This document shows positions 8,297-17,699 of a stretch of DNA of 64,000 bases, in pieces. Location: the NCBI GenBank assembly GCA_017860615.1, contig JAGDMU010000007.1:194534-258533 (forward strand). Reading direction: 5' to 3'. Position numbers and translations under genes: made by a program. Origin of the DNA: Pseudomonadota bacterium. Lineage in GTDB: Bacteria > Campylobacterota > Campylobacteria > Campylobacterales > Sulfurospirillaceae. Below the pieces are notes generated by a model. That model saw only the letters and a list, made by a program, of their open reading frames with translations. It made no database searches and had not been told where the DNA came from. Positions within the stretch are counted from its first letter, which is position 1, and each line of letters begins with the position of its first letter.

Positions 8297-9718
8297 TTAT
8301 CCTTCTACATGTAACGTTTTGTTTTTGGAAATTTCAGCATTTTCAACCAACTTCCAGTAGTTGTGATGCCACGAGCGATACTTCCAGTCAGGACACTCTT
8401 TGCACATTGCTATCTCATCGCCCTTGCGCGCCAAATGCTTTTGGCGGTAAAAATCAAATCCTTCTCCATGCCAAATCTCTTGAATGCTTTTTTCCGTAAT
8501 ATTGCCCATGTTGGTATGAGCGGCAATGTCATACCCACACACCATCACTTGACCACGACTGTCGATGTTTAAACGCTCAAAGATAAACGGACAAGGGATT
8601 TTCTCCTCAGGAGGAAGATAAGGCGTCTCATCGGCTGAATTTTGCGGGTCATTAATGCCCCATGTGAGGTACTTTCGTTTTTGAAATTGATCCACATACG
8701 GTTGCCAAAACTGCTCAACAGCATCCACATCAATCCCTTGCTGATTGATAGCCGAAGCGATGATTTTCGTTTTTGCACCCATTTCGTTTCGCAAGGCATA
8801 GACTGCACGCAATTGCGATACTAACTTTTCAAAACTAAGCCCTTTGCGCACGATATCATAATCGTGCTCGGTCGAAGCATCTACTGAGAATTCCAACATT
8901 TCAACGCCCATTTCAAACAGTGCTTTGGCTTTATCAATGCTCATCAGAGAGCCATTATTAATGATGCCAAGCTTACACCCTTTCTCTTTAGCGTAGCGCA
9001 TCAACTCTAAAAATTGCGGATGCATTAAAGGCTCACCGCCTCCTGAGATACGAAGCCACGCGCCAAATTGACCTGCTTCATCGGCAATCTTTTTGAAAAT
9101 GGCTTCACTCATGTATTTGGCATCTTTGTAATCCGCACGAATGGTCGAGTTGGTATAAGGACAATTAGGGCAGAGTGCATTACACACATAACTAAACGAC
9201 AAAACGATCATCATTGGAAATGCTACCGCTTCATCTCGTATGCCATAATGTTCTTTGGTATGTTCTATTTTTTGCATGGTTAATCCGTATTGAAAAATTG
9301 CACCTTGATGGGCTACATCGTGCACTGTTTTAGTCTCACTTCTGAGAAAAATAAATCCGTTTTTAGTAAAAACTCTTTGGGATGCTTCATTTTCATCGGC
9401 AACCCACGCCCAAAGATGGGAAAATTTTCGATCCTTGCCGCGCTCTTTAATGGCTTCTAAAAGTTTCGTTGCAATCCCTTGATTGGGTTTTGCAACAAAA
9501 ACCGTCACTTCACCTTCTTTATGTGCGTATAAAATTCCCACACCCAAAAGTGTTTCATTTTCCAACGCTATTAAAACTTCAACATCTTTTGTTTCAAGCC
9601 AAATTTTCGTCTCTTCGACACTCATGACAGACGAGTAAAGCGCCTTTGCATGGTGGTTGCGAAGGTTTACATACGCTTCAATGAAAGAGGGATGCTCTTT
9701 AAGATGAATGATTTTCAC
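8297..9718 (-). CDS. GNAT acetyltransferase fused to radical SAM/SPASM protein
   Basis: This 473-residue protein has two enzymes in one chain. Residues 1-150 form a GNAT fold with NQGIATKLLEAI as the acetyl-CoA loop and NEASQRVFTKNGF as the C-terminal motif. From about 170 a radical SAM domain begins with YVCNALCPNC (Cx3Cx2C, 4Fe-4S) and ISGGGEPLMHP. A SPASM-like C-terminus carries CPFIFERLNIDSRG, MVCGYD and CKECPDW. Fusion suggests acylation and radical chemistry on the same precursor. The start overlaps the preceding radical SAM gene by 20 bases. The substrate is unknown; sugar or aminoacyl-sugar modification is inferred from context. Confidence 0.85.
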   Translation of the reverse strand: MKIIHLKEHPSFIEAYVNLRNHHAKALYSSVMSVEETKIWLETKDVEVLIALENETLLGVGILYAHKEGEVTVFVAKPNQGIATKLLEAIKERGKDRKFSHLWAWVADENEASQRVFTKNGFIFLRSETKTVHDVAHQGAIFQYGLTMQKIEHTKEHYGIRDEAVAFPMMIVLSFSYVCNALCPNCPYTNSTIRADYKDAKYMSEAIFKKIADEAGQFGAWLRISGGGEPLMHPQFLELMRYAKEKGCKLGIINNGSLMSIDKAKALFEMGVEMLEFSVDASTEHDYDIVRKGLSFEKLVSQLRAVYALRNEMGAKTKIIASAINQQGIDVDAVEQFWQPYVDQFQKRKYLTWGINDPQNSADETPYLPPEEKIPCPFIFERLNIDSRGQVMVCGYDIAAHTNMGNITEKSIQEIWHGEGFDFYRQKHLARKGDEIAMCKECPDWKYRSWHHNYWKLVENAEISKNKTLHVEG

Positions 9719-10709
9719 TTTTGTCCCACCAAAAAGGACGAGCTTCTTCTTTTGCTTCGCCTAACGTTTTATTTTCATAGTATTCAGCCCCAACTGCTTG
9801 CCAATCAGGGCAGGTTTTGCACACGTCTGGCAGTTCATCCCAACGGTGTTCTTTATGCACTTTACGCAACTTTGTATAGTGCTCATTTTGCCAAATAGAC
9901 GCTAAACTCTCATCTTGGGCATTTCCTGCGACAAAGTGACCTTCATAATCTACCGCACACGCTACGATATTGCCATTGGCATGAATTGCCATCGTGTTAT
10001 TGCCCCACGGGCACGCAATGCGAAAATCGGTTTCATAGTCCAAATTCTGGGCAACCACATCGCCGCTATTGGTCCAAGAGAGCATATTACGCACTTTAAC
10101 CTCAGCACCTCTGCTCTCCCAAAAAGCCCTAAAATCGGCTACTTCCAAAGCATTATCATCAATCGCTGAAAATTGACACTGGATGATGGGAAACTCCAGT
10201 CCAAGCTCTTTTTTGCGTGCTAAGAGTTTTTCCACATTGGCGTAAATTTTATCGCGATCTCCCCCCACTCGAATACGTTCAAAGGTCTCTTTTTTAAAAC
10301 CATCCAAAGAGAGAATAAAGCGTTTAAGTCCTGATGTTAAAATCTGATCAATGTAATCTTTACGCCCCAATAATTTTCCATTCGAATTTAAAACCAACTT
10401 TCGAAGCCCTTTATCACGGGCATAACGTAACCTTTCAAACAGCGTGTCACCCAACGTAAATGCCTCACCGTAAAAAGTCGGCCATACTTCTGTATCGGGT
10501 GCGATAAGCGCAATTTCATCAATAATTTTGCGAAACAAGGTATCACTCATGTGAAATTTTGGGCGTTGCATGATTTTGTGATTACAATGGGCACATTTCA
10601 TATTGCACACAGAAGTCGTTTCAATGACGACCTGTGGCGGAAAAGTGTATTGCTCTAATTTACTCTCAATCGCGAGCAATTTTTGTTTATGTGCTTCAGA
10701 GATAACCAT
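9699..10709 (-). CDS. Radical SAM/SPASM domain protein
   Basis: The product is 336 residues. SVCNMKCAHCNHK near residue 34 gives the Cx3Cx2C cluster that binds the SAM-cleaving 4Fe-4S centre, and FILSLDGFKKETF is a typical strand of the barrel. The C-terminal region has CPWGNNTMAIHANGN, VACAVDYEG and CKTCPDWQ, matching an auxiliary-cluster SPASM domain. It resembles the radical SAM half of the fused protein encoded next, so the two probably arose by duplication. It overlaps the asparagine synthase gene upstream by 14 bases. The reaction cannot be assigned. Confidence 0.85.
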   Translation of the reverse strand: MVISEAHKQKLLAIESKLEQYTFPPQVVIETTSVCNMKCAHCNHKIMQRPKFHMSDTLFRKIIDEIALIAPDTEVWPTFYGEAFTLGDTLFERLRYARDKGLRKLVLNSNGKLLGRKDYIDQILTSGLKRFILSLDGFKKETFERIRVGGDRDKIYANVEKLLARKKELGLEFPIIQCQFSAIDDNALEVADFRAFWESRGAEVKVRNMLSWTNSGDVVAQNLDYETDFRIACPWGNNTMAIHANGNIVACAVDYEGHFVAGNAQDESLASIWQNEHYTKLRKVHKEHRWDELPDVCKTCPDWQAVGAEYYENKTLGEAKEEARPFWWDKSENHSS

Positions 10710-12435
10710 TTTTTCGTTCCCTATTCCAAAGTGTCAGTATCAACAAACTCCAAAGTTTGGCATGGTGAGGAGCACCCTCTTCCCACTCTTTAACCAATTT
10801 TTCAATGAAGGCTTGTTTCATACCAAAATCAACGCTAATATCGGACATTTGCAGGGTTTCTTTCACCCTCTGCTTCCACACACTATCCATCCAGCGCCAA
10901 ATTGGCAAAACAAACCCCTCTTTAGGTCTAAAAACAAGCTCTTGGGGTAAATAGTGCAACGCCACTTTTTTAAGAAGATACTTCACTTCTGTATCTTTAA
11001 TCTTAAGAGCACTGGGGATGTGTCCTACCAGTTCAACAAAAGCTTTGTCTAAAAAAGGACTTCTTACCTCAACACTGTGCGCCATAGAGAGACGATCGGC
11101 GTATTTGAGTACTTGATTGGGGAGTTGGTCGCAGAATTCACCCTCAAGTGTTTGATGCAGTTGCGTCTTTGCATGTACCCCACCCGAAAAAAGGGCAGGT
11201 GTGCTCACGTACTTTCCAAACATCATGGAGAGTTCTTCATCGCTAAAAACATTCAGTTTTTTCCGCCATACATCATTTTCCAAAGCAAAGAGTTGATCCG
11301 CATCCAGTTTAGCAGAATTACGGTGTGTGAGATAACTGCCAAACAGCTCATCGGCACCATCGCCACACAAAGCCACTTTCACATGTTCTCTCACAAGAGA
11401 GCATAAAAAGTAAGGACTGATGGTTGCGGAAAAAGGCTCATCAAAAGCGTTCAATACTTTTGGTAAGCTCTGCCAAACCTCTTCATGCCCAAGTCGGTAG
11501 ATATGCCTCTTAGCGCCAATTTTTTCTGCCACCATCTGTGCAAAACGCTCATCTTCGTCTTTGCCTGCAATGCTGTCATCATAAACCAAGGTAAAGGTTT
11601 CGAGCTGCTTACGCGTGTGCTGAGCTGTCAGCGTTGCCACAAGGCTTGAATCAAGACCACCTGAGAGAAACGCCCCAAATTCAACATCCATTTGGCAGCG
11701 CATTTTCACAGAACGCTCTAGTGACTCCGTGAGTAATGTAACATAATCCTCTTCATGCCCAAGGACTAAAGAGCCATCAAAACAAGGACGCCAGTAACGC
11801 TGTTCCTTCACTAAAACACCTTGACGAAAAAGCATCAACGTCGCAGGGGGAACTTGCTTTATGCCTTCATAAATTGAGTGAGGCGAAGCGACTGATTTTT
11901 TCGATAAAAAGGCGTAAAGTGCCTCTTCACAAATCGCAAGATCTTTCTTTACAGGTAAAAGCGCTTTGATCTCTGAGGCAAAGTAAAGGTCTCCTTGCTC
12001 AAGCATGTAATAACACGGTTTTTTACCCATAGGATCACGTACTAAAAGAAGGTTTTGTAAAGCACCATCCCAAAGGGCAATCGCAAACATACCCTCCAGA
12101 TGATTCACAAAATCAAGCCCCCACGCTTTATAGGCGGCAGGGATGAGCTCAGCATCAGAGTGATTAGAAGTAAATTCGTGTCCCAAGGCTTCAAGCTCAA
12201 CACGTAATGTTTGAAAGTTGTAAATCTCACCGTTCATCACAGAGACAATCTCGCCACGAACACAAGGCTGCATACCGCCTTCAAGATCGACAATGGCTAA
12301 ACGATCCAGTCCCAAAGAGCATTGAGGTGACTGCCAAAACGCTGTAGCATCAGGACCGCGATGTATTAAAATCTGTCCCATTTTCTCCAGTAGCGTTCTA
12401 TTAGGAGATGCTGTAAAGCCAAAAAGTGCACACAT
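10696..12435 (-). CDS. Asparagine synthase (glutamine-hydrolysing) homologue
   Basis: This is a 579-residue, complete two-domain enzyme and the third homologue in the island. It begins MCALFGFTAS with Cys2 as expected nucleophile, then HRGPDA, VMNGEIYNF and SDAELIPAAY of the glutaminase domain. The synthetase domain shows FLSGGLDSSLVATL near residue 255 and CGDGADELFGSY. It is only distantly similar to the copy at 3472-5313, so the two probably act on different carboxylates. The gene overlaps the upstream unknown gene as TGATG and the downstream radical SAM gene by 14 bases, which ties amide formation and radical chemistry to one transcript. Confidence 0.9.
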   Translation of the reverse strand: MCALFGFTASPNRTLLEKMGQILIHRGPDATAFWQSPQCSLGLDRLAIVDLEGGMQPCVRGEIVSVMNGEIYNFQTLRVELEALGHEFTSNHSDAELIPAAYKAWGLDFVNHLEGMFAIALWDGALQNLLLVRDPMGKKPCYYMLEQGDLYFASEIKALLPVKKDLAICEEALYAFLSKKSVASPHSIYEGIKQVPPATLMLFRQGVLVKEQRYWRPCFDGSLVLGHEEDYVTLLTESLERSVKMRCQMDVEFGAFLSGGLDSSLVATLTAQHTRKQLETFTLVYDDSIAGKDEDERFAQMVAEKIGAKRHIYRLGHEEVWQSLPKVLNAFDEPFSATISPYFLCSLVREHVKVALCGDGADELFGSYLTHRNSAKLDADQLFALENDVWRKKLNVFSDEELSMMFGKYVSTPALFSGGVHAKTQLHQTLEGEFCDQLPNQVLKYADRLSMAHSVEVRSPFLDKAFVELVGHIPSALKIKDTEVKYLLKKVALHYLPQELVFRPKEGFVLPIWRWMDSVWKQRVKETLQMSDISVDFGMKQAFIEKLVKEWEEGAPHHAKLWSLLILTLWNRERKNGYL

Positions 12436-13691
12436 CAGGAAGCCTCAAGAAGGTTGGAGAGAATTTTTTTCCACATAGCACAATCATCTTCAATTAATTT
12501 AACAGCAAACGCCCTACTCTGCTCACTTTTTTGCACAAGAGACGCTGCATCAAGAAGCAATAGCTCTTGTAAAACCTCTTCTAAATTCTCTTTATGCGCA
12601 TGGATAATAGGACACTGTGCCAGAAGTGCATCATAATATTCAGGATCAAGATACTGATAAAATGCGTTCAAACTCTTATCCATATTGGTAATGACAATTT
12701 TCCCTGCCAAAAGGGCTTCGATGGAGGCATAGGAAACAAAGCCATCAATGATATTATCAATAAAAATATGACAATGCTGCAATGCTTCCAGTGCCTTATC
12801 GCGCGAAACTCCCTCTAAGATTTGGCACTGCGCTTTATCTTGCAATGAGTCAAATACAGAGGTGATATGATGGGAGCCTTTACGAATACCATGATTGGCA
12901 AAATGCAACATTTTAAGAGGCTCGTCATTCAATGAAAATCGGTAAGGATGATCACTAATGGCAAGGACATGCCCAAAGAGCATGACAACATCCGCTCTGG
13001 GAATGTAGCGCATATAATCAATGGGGCTTAAGACTAAATGGGCGTACTTGCACCACCAATACACTCTTTTTTCTTTTTTAAAATCCTCTTTAAAATACTC
13101 TTTGTCATACACAATATGACCGTATTTTTGGTATAGGTTCGTATTTTTTCGTGAATCCCAAACATCTGCGCCATAAGGAAGAAGGGCTATTTTTTTACCA
13201 AAGAACTGGTACACAATAGGCTCCAACCGCCAATACAAAACCGTACGATCTAAAAATCCCCCATCAAAATAGAGAAAGAAAACATGAAATTGATCCAATG
13301 CCCATAAAAATGCCCAATATTTCCCTAACAAAAGAGGATAATCGTTCGCGATCCATTTCGGAGCAATGTTTTCAATGGTGACACTCTTTTCATTGCTTAC
13401 TTGCATATTAAGATTTTTGAACGAAAAATAGGTAATATCAAATTCACTATCCAAGACCGATTTGACGGTTTTTAAGGAGATAATGGAACTTGTTCCAAAA
13501 AGCACTTTTTGGTTGGGGGTCTTTTTTAAAGAGCGTAGCCAAACGATGATAAGACCCATGAAAAAAAGAGGGAAAACCAAAATTTCTACGAGCAACCCTT
13601 TACACCGATAACAGAGCTCTTTTGCCCAATGCATGGGAGCTTCACATGAGGTATTGGTAAAAATCCACCCTCTCTCGCTAAAATGTTGCAT
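12435..13691 (-). CDS. Glycosyltransferase-like protein of unknown specificity
   Basis: The product is 418 residues and I do not recognise a named family. A hydrophobic helix near residues 33-53 suggests membrane attachment. The C-terminal half reads like the donor-binding half of a GT-B enzyme: LKMLHFANHGIRKGSHHI, a strand near CQILEGVS, then YASIEALLAGKIVIT in the position of the GT4 E-x7-E region. PYGADVWDS in the middle is also common in GT-B proteins. Overlaps with flanking genes place it in the maf operon. Transfer of a sugar to a flagellar glycan is a reasonable inference, not a demonstrated role. Confidence 0.7.
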   Translation of the reverse strand: MQHFSERGWIFTNTSCEAPMHWAKELCYRCKGLLVEILVFPLFFMGLIIVWLRSLKKTPNQKVLFGTSSIISLKTVKSVLDSEFDITYFSFKNLNMQVSNEKSVTIENIAPKWIANDYPLLLGKYWAFLWALDQFHVFFLYFDGGFLDRTVLYWRLEPIVYQFFGKKIALLPYGADVWDSRKNTNLYQKYGHIVYDKEYFKEDFKKEKRVYWWCKYAHLVLSPIDYMRYIPRADVVMLFGHVLAISDHPYRFSLNDEPLKMLHFANHGIRKGSHHITSVFDSLQDKAQCQILEGVSRDKALEALQHCHIFIDNIIDGFVSYASIEALLAGKIVITNMDKSLNAFYQYLDPEYYDALLAQCPIIHAHKENLEEVLQELLLLDAASLVQKSEQSRAFAVKLIEDDCAMWKKILSNLLEAS

Positions 13692-13694
13692 TAC

Positions 13695-15764
13695 TCACTC
13701 CATTAACATTTTGATCTGTTTTAGATCCATGTGCATTGTATCATTGTAAAACGCTGCATGTTGTTGATTTAAAATCTGATAGGCATGGTAAAGTTCTCTT
13801 TTTTCAATAAAAGCGGATGCCCTTTTAATATACTCATTCATAGAAGAGGCATAACGATGCAATCCTAGCATTTCACCCTCTAACAAAGGCGGTTGATCTT
13901 TTTCATATGCGTATCCATATCTCTTTAAAAATTGATGCACACGGCTATTGGTCTTAAACTGCTCTCTTGCCGTTTTGGCATAATGTGGATCGTCAATGAG
14001 TTGAACATAAACGCCGCCTTTAGCATAAAACTCTTGCAACGCTTCTCCCGCATTCAACGGAAATGTGTCCATCCATAAATCAATCATATAACCATAAATA
14101 TGAGGGTCAACAAACCCTGGGAAATAAAATCTCTCGGCAATACCCAATTGCGCAACTTTCGCTTTAATGCTTTCCACTTCGCCACTACCTGCTGCAATGT
14201 AAATCGTGTTGGGATAGCGCTTCATAAGTTTGGCAACCGTCTCCAAATAAGCATCACTGTCAACTTTGATCAACCGTCCAATGGTTCCAAGAATAAAAGC
14301 ATCTTTTGGGTATTTGGCTCTCTCCTTAGCAATACGCTCTTTATCAGGCTCAGGCGTATAAAAAATCTCTGTCTGCATCGGCACCGTAATGACCTCAAAG
14401 GGATAGTGTCGATCAAGCACTACACTGTGGCTTATGCGTAGATCAATCCCTAAAACATCATACTCAAAGTTGCCATGACTCCAAAAAATCTGTTTTGTTG
14501 CGCTCCTCGATGCAAAGAGAAATGTAGCTATCGGTGTGCTATTGTTAGCAACGATCATCGTCTCAATACCATGCTTTTGCATATCATCTCGTATGGCAAG
14601 TGAACGCTTTAAATGGCTTTGAAAATTACTTTGGAGATCAAGGCTGTGTTGGGCTACTTCGCTTACATCAAACCCCAATTTTTTAATCTCCAAAATTAGC
14701 TTTGTATCATCCAAGCTCTTCTCAATCGTTGCCATTGAATACACAACAATCTCATGGTTTTGACAAAAAGCCTCATCTTTGGCTAAGGCACTAAGAAGGG
14801 AGAACTCAACAATAAAGGGTGAATTTTTAACGATACGATCTTTGATCAGTGCAATACATTTTTTTGCATGTGAAGATTTTTGAGGCATAGAAAGCTTGTT
14901 TTTTTCTGCCCATAAAGCATAAAATGCGCTTGCTTCTCTTTCAACCTCATCATTAAACTGTTTAAACGCCTCTTGGGTTTGCGCACGGTTGAGAAAGATA
15001 TGGCTCATTAAAAAATGCAAGCTCATCGCCTCTTCTATCAACTCTTTTTCTTTACATGCCAAAAAAAGTTCACGTAACACAGGGTAAATCACGTCACGCC
15101 ACGCAAAGTGATTTTCATACCCTTTAACTTGCCAAAAAAGCCCAAGCATCCAAATTCCAATGCCCATACGTTCACTGTACGTCGCTTTTAAAAACCGCTC
15201 TTTGCCGAGTGCTTGCTTCATGCCATAGGCTACCGTATCAAAGGAAATATAACACTGTTCACAAAAATTTTTAAGGGCTATAGCATCTTTATCCATTTGA
15301 CTGTAACACTTACCTTCAAACCACACATGCTCACCCAAAAACCATGCGACACTTTGTTCCCCTTCGCCATTAAGCATACGAAGCACGCAAAGCAGATGCG
15401 CAAAAATATACTTCTCTTTTTGAGCATTACCGTAAGCACTATACGAAGTTTCGACAAGCCCAATTAACTGTGTCAATGCAGCATCTTTAGGAACTGCGGC
15501 TTGTGCATAGAGAAACCACAACGTAATGTAATTGTTACTGAGCAGATGCCCTTCACGCAGATAACCATAAATCTTATGGCGAAGAACCGCTAAAAGTTCT
15601 TCTAAAACTTCAACGGGGCATTGAAGTTTCCCAACCATCATCGTACGTTTGTAAAGTTCAGGAATATTGGCTTGCATCACGCCTTCAAACGTTGCAAAAT
15701 CAAGCGGCTGGGAAAGTACTTCGGTCAGCTTCTTAATGTAGGGGTTATCTAAAAATTCGCTCAC
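13695..15764 (-). CDS. Large glycosyltransferase-like protein (GT-B C-terminal half)
   Basis: The product is 689 residues, starting at a GTG at 15764 that forms a GTGA overlap with the maf stop. The first 300 residues are helical and unlike a catalytic domain. From about 330 a GT-B arrangement appears: HGIETMIVANNS, then ILGTIGRLIKVDS, YIAAGSGEVESIKAKV, FYFPGFVDPHIYGYM and FPLNAGEALQEFYAKGG, similar to O-GlcNAc-transferase-like or GT4 C-terminal halves. The layout (helical N-terminus, GT-B C-terminus) suits transfer to a protein. Next to maf and flagellin, it is a candidate flagellin glycosyltransferase or chain extender. Confidence 0.72.
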   Translation of the reverse strand: MSEFLDNPYIKKLTEVLSQPLDFATFEGVMQANIPELYKRTMMVGKLQCPVEVLEELLAVLRHKIYGYLREGHLLSNNYITLWFLYAQAAVPKDAALTQLIGLVETSYSAYGNAQKEKYIFAHLLCVLRMLNGEGEQSVAWFLGEHVWFEGKCYSQMDKDAIALKNFCEQCYISFDTVAYGMKQALGKERFLKATYSERMGIGIWMLGLFWQVKGYENHFAWRDVIYPVLRELFLACKEKELIEEAMSLHFLMSHIFLNRAQTQEAFKQFNDEVEREASAFYALWAEKNKLSMPQKSSHAKKCIALIKDRIVKNSPFIVEFSLLSALAKDEAFCQNHEIVVYSMATIEKSLDDTKLILEIKKLGFDVSEVAQHSLDLQSNFQSHLKRSLAIRDDMQKHGIETMIVANNSTPIATFLFASRSATKQIFWSHGNFEYDVLGIDLRISHSVVLDRHYPFEVITVPMQTEIFYTPEPDKERIAKERAKYPKDAFILGTIGRLIKVDSDAYLETVAKLMKRYPNTIYIAAGSGEVESIKAKVAQLGIAERFYFPGFVDPHIYGYMIDLWMDTFPLNAGEALQEFYAKGGVYVQLIDDPHYAKTAREQFKTNSRVHQFLKRYGYAYEKDQPPLLEGEMLGLHRYASSMNEYIKRASAFIEKRELYHAYQILNQQHAAFYNDTMHMDLKQIKMLME

Positions 15765-17650
15765 ACCTTACCTTCTTTATGCCCTCTTGGATAATGTTCT
15801 CCCTTACGCTTCATCGCAGTTTGAATCGCATCAATACACCCAGCCAACGTAAAGAGCCATGCTCGATTGGCTTGTAGCCAAATGCACATTTTTTCATATG
15901 CCTCTTCTTCATTTTGGGGCACTTTCACCTCAATAACCGCCAATGCCATCTCTTGCACAAGGAGCATAGATTGAGCCACATGCCAGATGATTTGTTGGAA
16001 AAACTCTTCTTGGGTTACTTTACGAAAAGTGTGTATCTCTTTTTCAAGATGACGTAAGGTTTCCAATGAAACATTTTCACCTTTTTCAAAAACTTCACAG
16101 ACTTTTGCAACTTCGAGGAAAAGAGCTTCAATGCGCACTCTTTGTTTGTGGAGATACTGCTCCATTCTTTGAAGCGAAGCCGCAACCGTTTTCTTCACTT
16201 TGACAAGCTCTTTTTCAGGCATTGGTTTAAGAGAGATCGGTATTTTAGGGCGTGTTTGCTCCACTCTGCTTGCCACCACTTCTTCAAAAGGAAGCTCAAT
16301 AGCCCCAGCAATGCGTGCTCCACCTTCGGTCGCATTGATTGTCTCCATACGGTGTTTTGTTTCTGCAATGTCTTTCTCAAAAAATTGGCGAAACCAGTTC
16401 CATACCGTTGTTGTTCGAACCATTCCACCGCCGCCATAACGCTCTACAAAGCTATCGCTCTCTTTTTGTTTAACTTCATTGGCACCAAAAAGGTGCCCAG
16501 AAGAATGGCTCATACCATCATCGCCATATGCCAAATCTTGCCCTAAAAGCACGCACGTCTTAAAATGACTGTGATAAATCAGCTCATACGCTTTATTGGC
16601 TGCACTCATGCCAATGCCCGCATAACCCCATTGTGGAGCACCTGTTGCCATCATATAACCAAATGGACGCATACACATCATCATCGTCCCTGCTTTAATG
16701 TTATCTACAACTTCGGGGTGTTGGAGCGAACTTAATGCAAATATGACACCTTCAAATGCCTCTTTAGGGGTATCTTTAAAGAAACGCCCCGTTAAGGGAA
16801 TCCGCTCCATCGAAACGACCACATCAGGCTTAATACCATAGCGCGTTAACACAGGAAAACTCGCATCGACTGCAAAAATGGTCACATAAGGCGCTATTTT
16901 TTTAAGCAATGGCAACTGCTTTGCAAGGGAAGGTCCAGTAGAAGCCAGTACAGCAACCTTGGTGATCATCGCTTTTTTAAAAAAATCCAACAAAGGAGGC
17001 GTGCTTAGCATCAAAGGTAGGTTCATAAAATGCTGTTCCATCCCAATGAGTGCGTCATGCGCATCATTTCCCACGGCTTGAATCGTATGGTGCAAACTCT
17101 CGATAAAAAGACGATTGCTCTGCTGAATGAGTTCGGCATAATTTTCATAAAATGAACTCATAATATGTAAATCATACACTTTAGCATAACGTTGCGTTTG
17201 AAATGCACTAAAAAGGGTTGCGATGGTCGGAAAATTAAGCTGATTGGAGCTTAAAAGTACCAAACGACCACTTTTGAGCTCCATCGAAAAATCCACAAGA
17301 TGAAGCACAACATAAACAATACAAGGGTCTGGTTCTATAACCACTATGCGTTGATGTTTTGCATTTGTAAGCAGATGTTTCAACAATATCCCATTACCCA
17401 ATCCAAAAAAATAGAGGTAGGGGTACTCTTGAAACCTTGCATACGTTTGTATCTGTTCATGAATAACGTCTTGCGGCTTAGATGAGTAGAGCGGTTGAAA
17501 GGTTTTAGTATGGACAAGATTGAGGCTTTCAAGATTCTCTTGATCCATAAAAACTTCATAAGGAAGCTCCGCAGCTGCTTGGGCAAGAGAAGAAGCATAA
17601 AAAGGGTTGACCAAAGAGAGTGCAGAAACGTTGGTTTCATATAAGGACAT
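15761..17650 (-). CDS. maf: Maf/DUF115 motility accessory factor (flagellin glycosyltransferase)
   Basis: This 629-residue protein matches the Maf (MAF_flag10/DUF115) family, which in Campylobacter, Helicobacter and Aeromonas is needed to add nonulosonate-type sugars to flagellin before export. The N-terminal part has YFFGLGNGILLKHLL and VVIEPDPCI. The central DUF115 domain carries ASTGPSLAKQLPLLKK near residue 235, FAVDASFPVL, GIKPDVVVSME and GQDLAYGDDGMSHSSG. The C-terminus is helical. It is the first gene after flagellin, separated by the flagellin terminator, and has a sigma-54-like promoter at 17700-17716 with AAAGG near the start. No nonulosonate synthesis genes are in the window. Confidence 0.9.
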   Translation of the reverse strand: MSLYETNVSALSLVNPFYASSLAQAAAELPYEVFMDQENLESLNLVHTKTFQPLYSSKPQDVIHEQIQTYARFQEYPYLYFFGLGNGILLKHLLTNAKHQRIVVIEPDPCIVYVVLHLVDFSMELKSGRLVLLSSNQLNFPTIATLFSAFQTQRYAKVYDLHIMSSFYENYAELIQQSNRLFIESLHHTIQAVGNDAHDALIGMEQHFMNLPLMLSTPPLLDFFKKAMITKVAVLASTGPSLAKQLPLLKKIAPYVTIFAVDASFPVLTRYGIKPDVVVSMERIPLTGRFFKDTPKEAFEGVIFALSSLQHPEVVDNIKAGTMMMCMRPFGYMMATGAPQWGYAGIGMSAANKAYELIYHSHFKTCVLLGQDLAYGDDGMSHSSGHLFGANEVKQKESDSFVERYGGGGMVRTTTVWNWFRQFFEKDIAETKHRMETINATEGGARIAGAIELPFEEVVASRVEQTRPKIPISLKPMPEKELVKVKKTVAASLQRMEQYLHKQRVRIEALFLEVAKVCEVFEKGENVSLETLRHLEKEIHTFRKVTQEEFFQQIIWHVAQSMLLVQEMALAVIEVKVPQNEEEAYEKMCIWLQANRAWLFTLAGCIDAIQTAMKRKGEHYPRGHKEGKV

Positions 17651-17699
17651 TCTAAACCTTTACCGTAAAGTGAAGTTTGGTACGTGACTTTGGTATTAA

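Noticed and set aside
16485-16500. GGCACC/GGTGCC hairpin inside maf, similar to one stem of the leader element
   Set aside because: It lies within a conserved coding segment and lacks the neighbouring hairpins, so it is probably chance.
16142-16546. Plus-strand frame inside maf
   Set aside because: Shadow of the well-supported maf frame.
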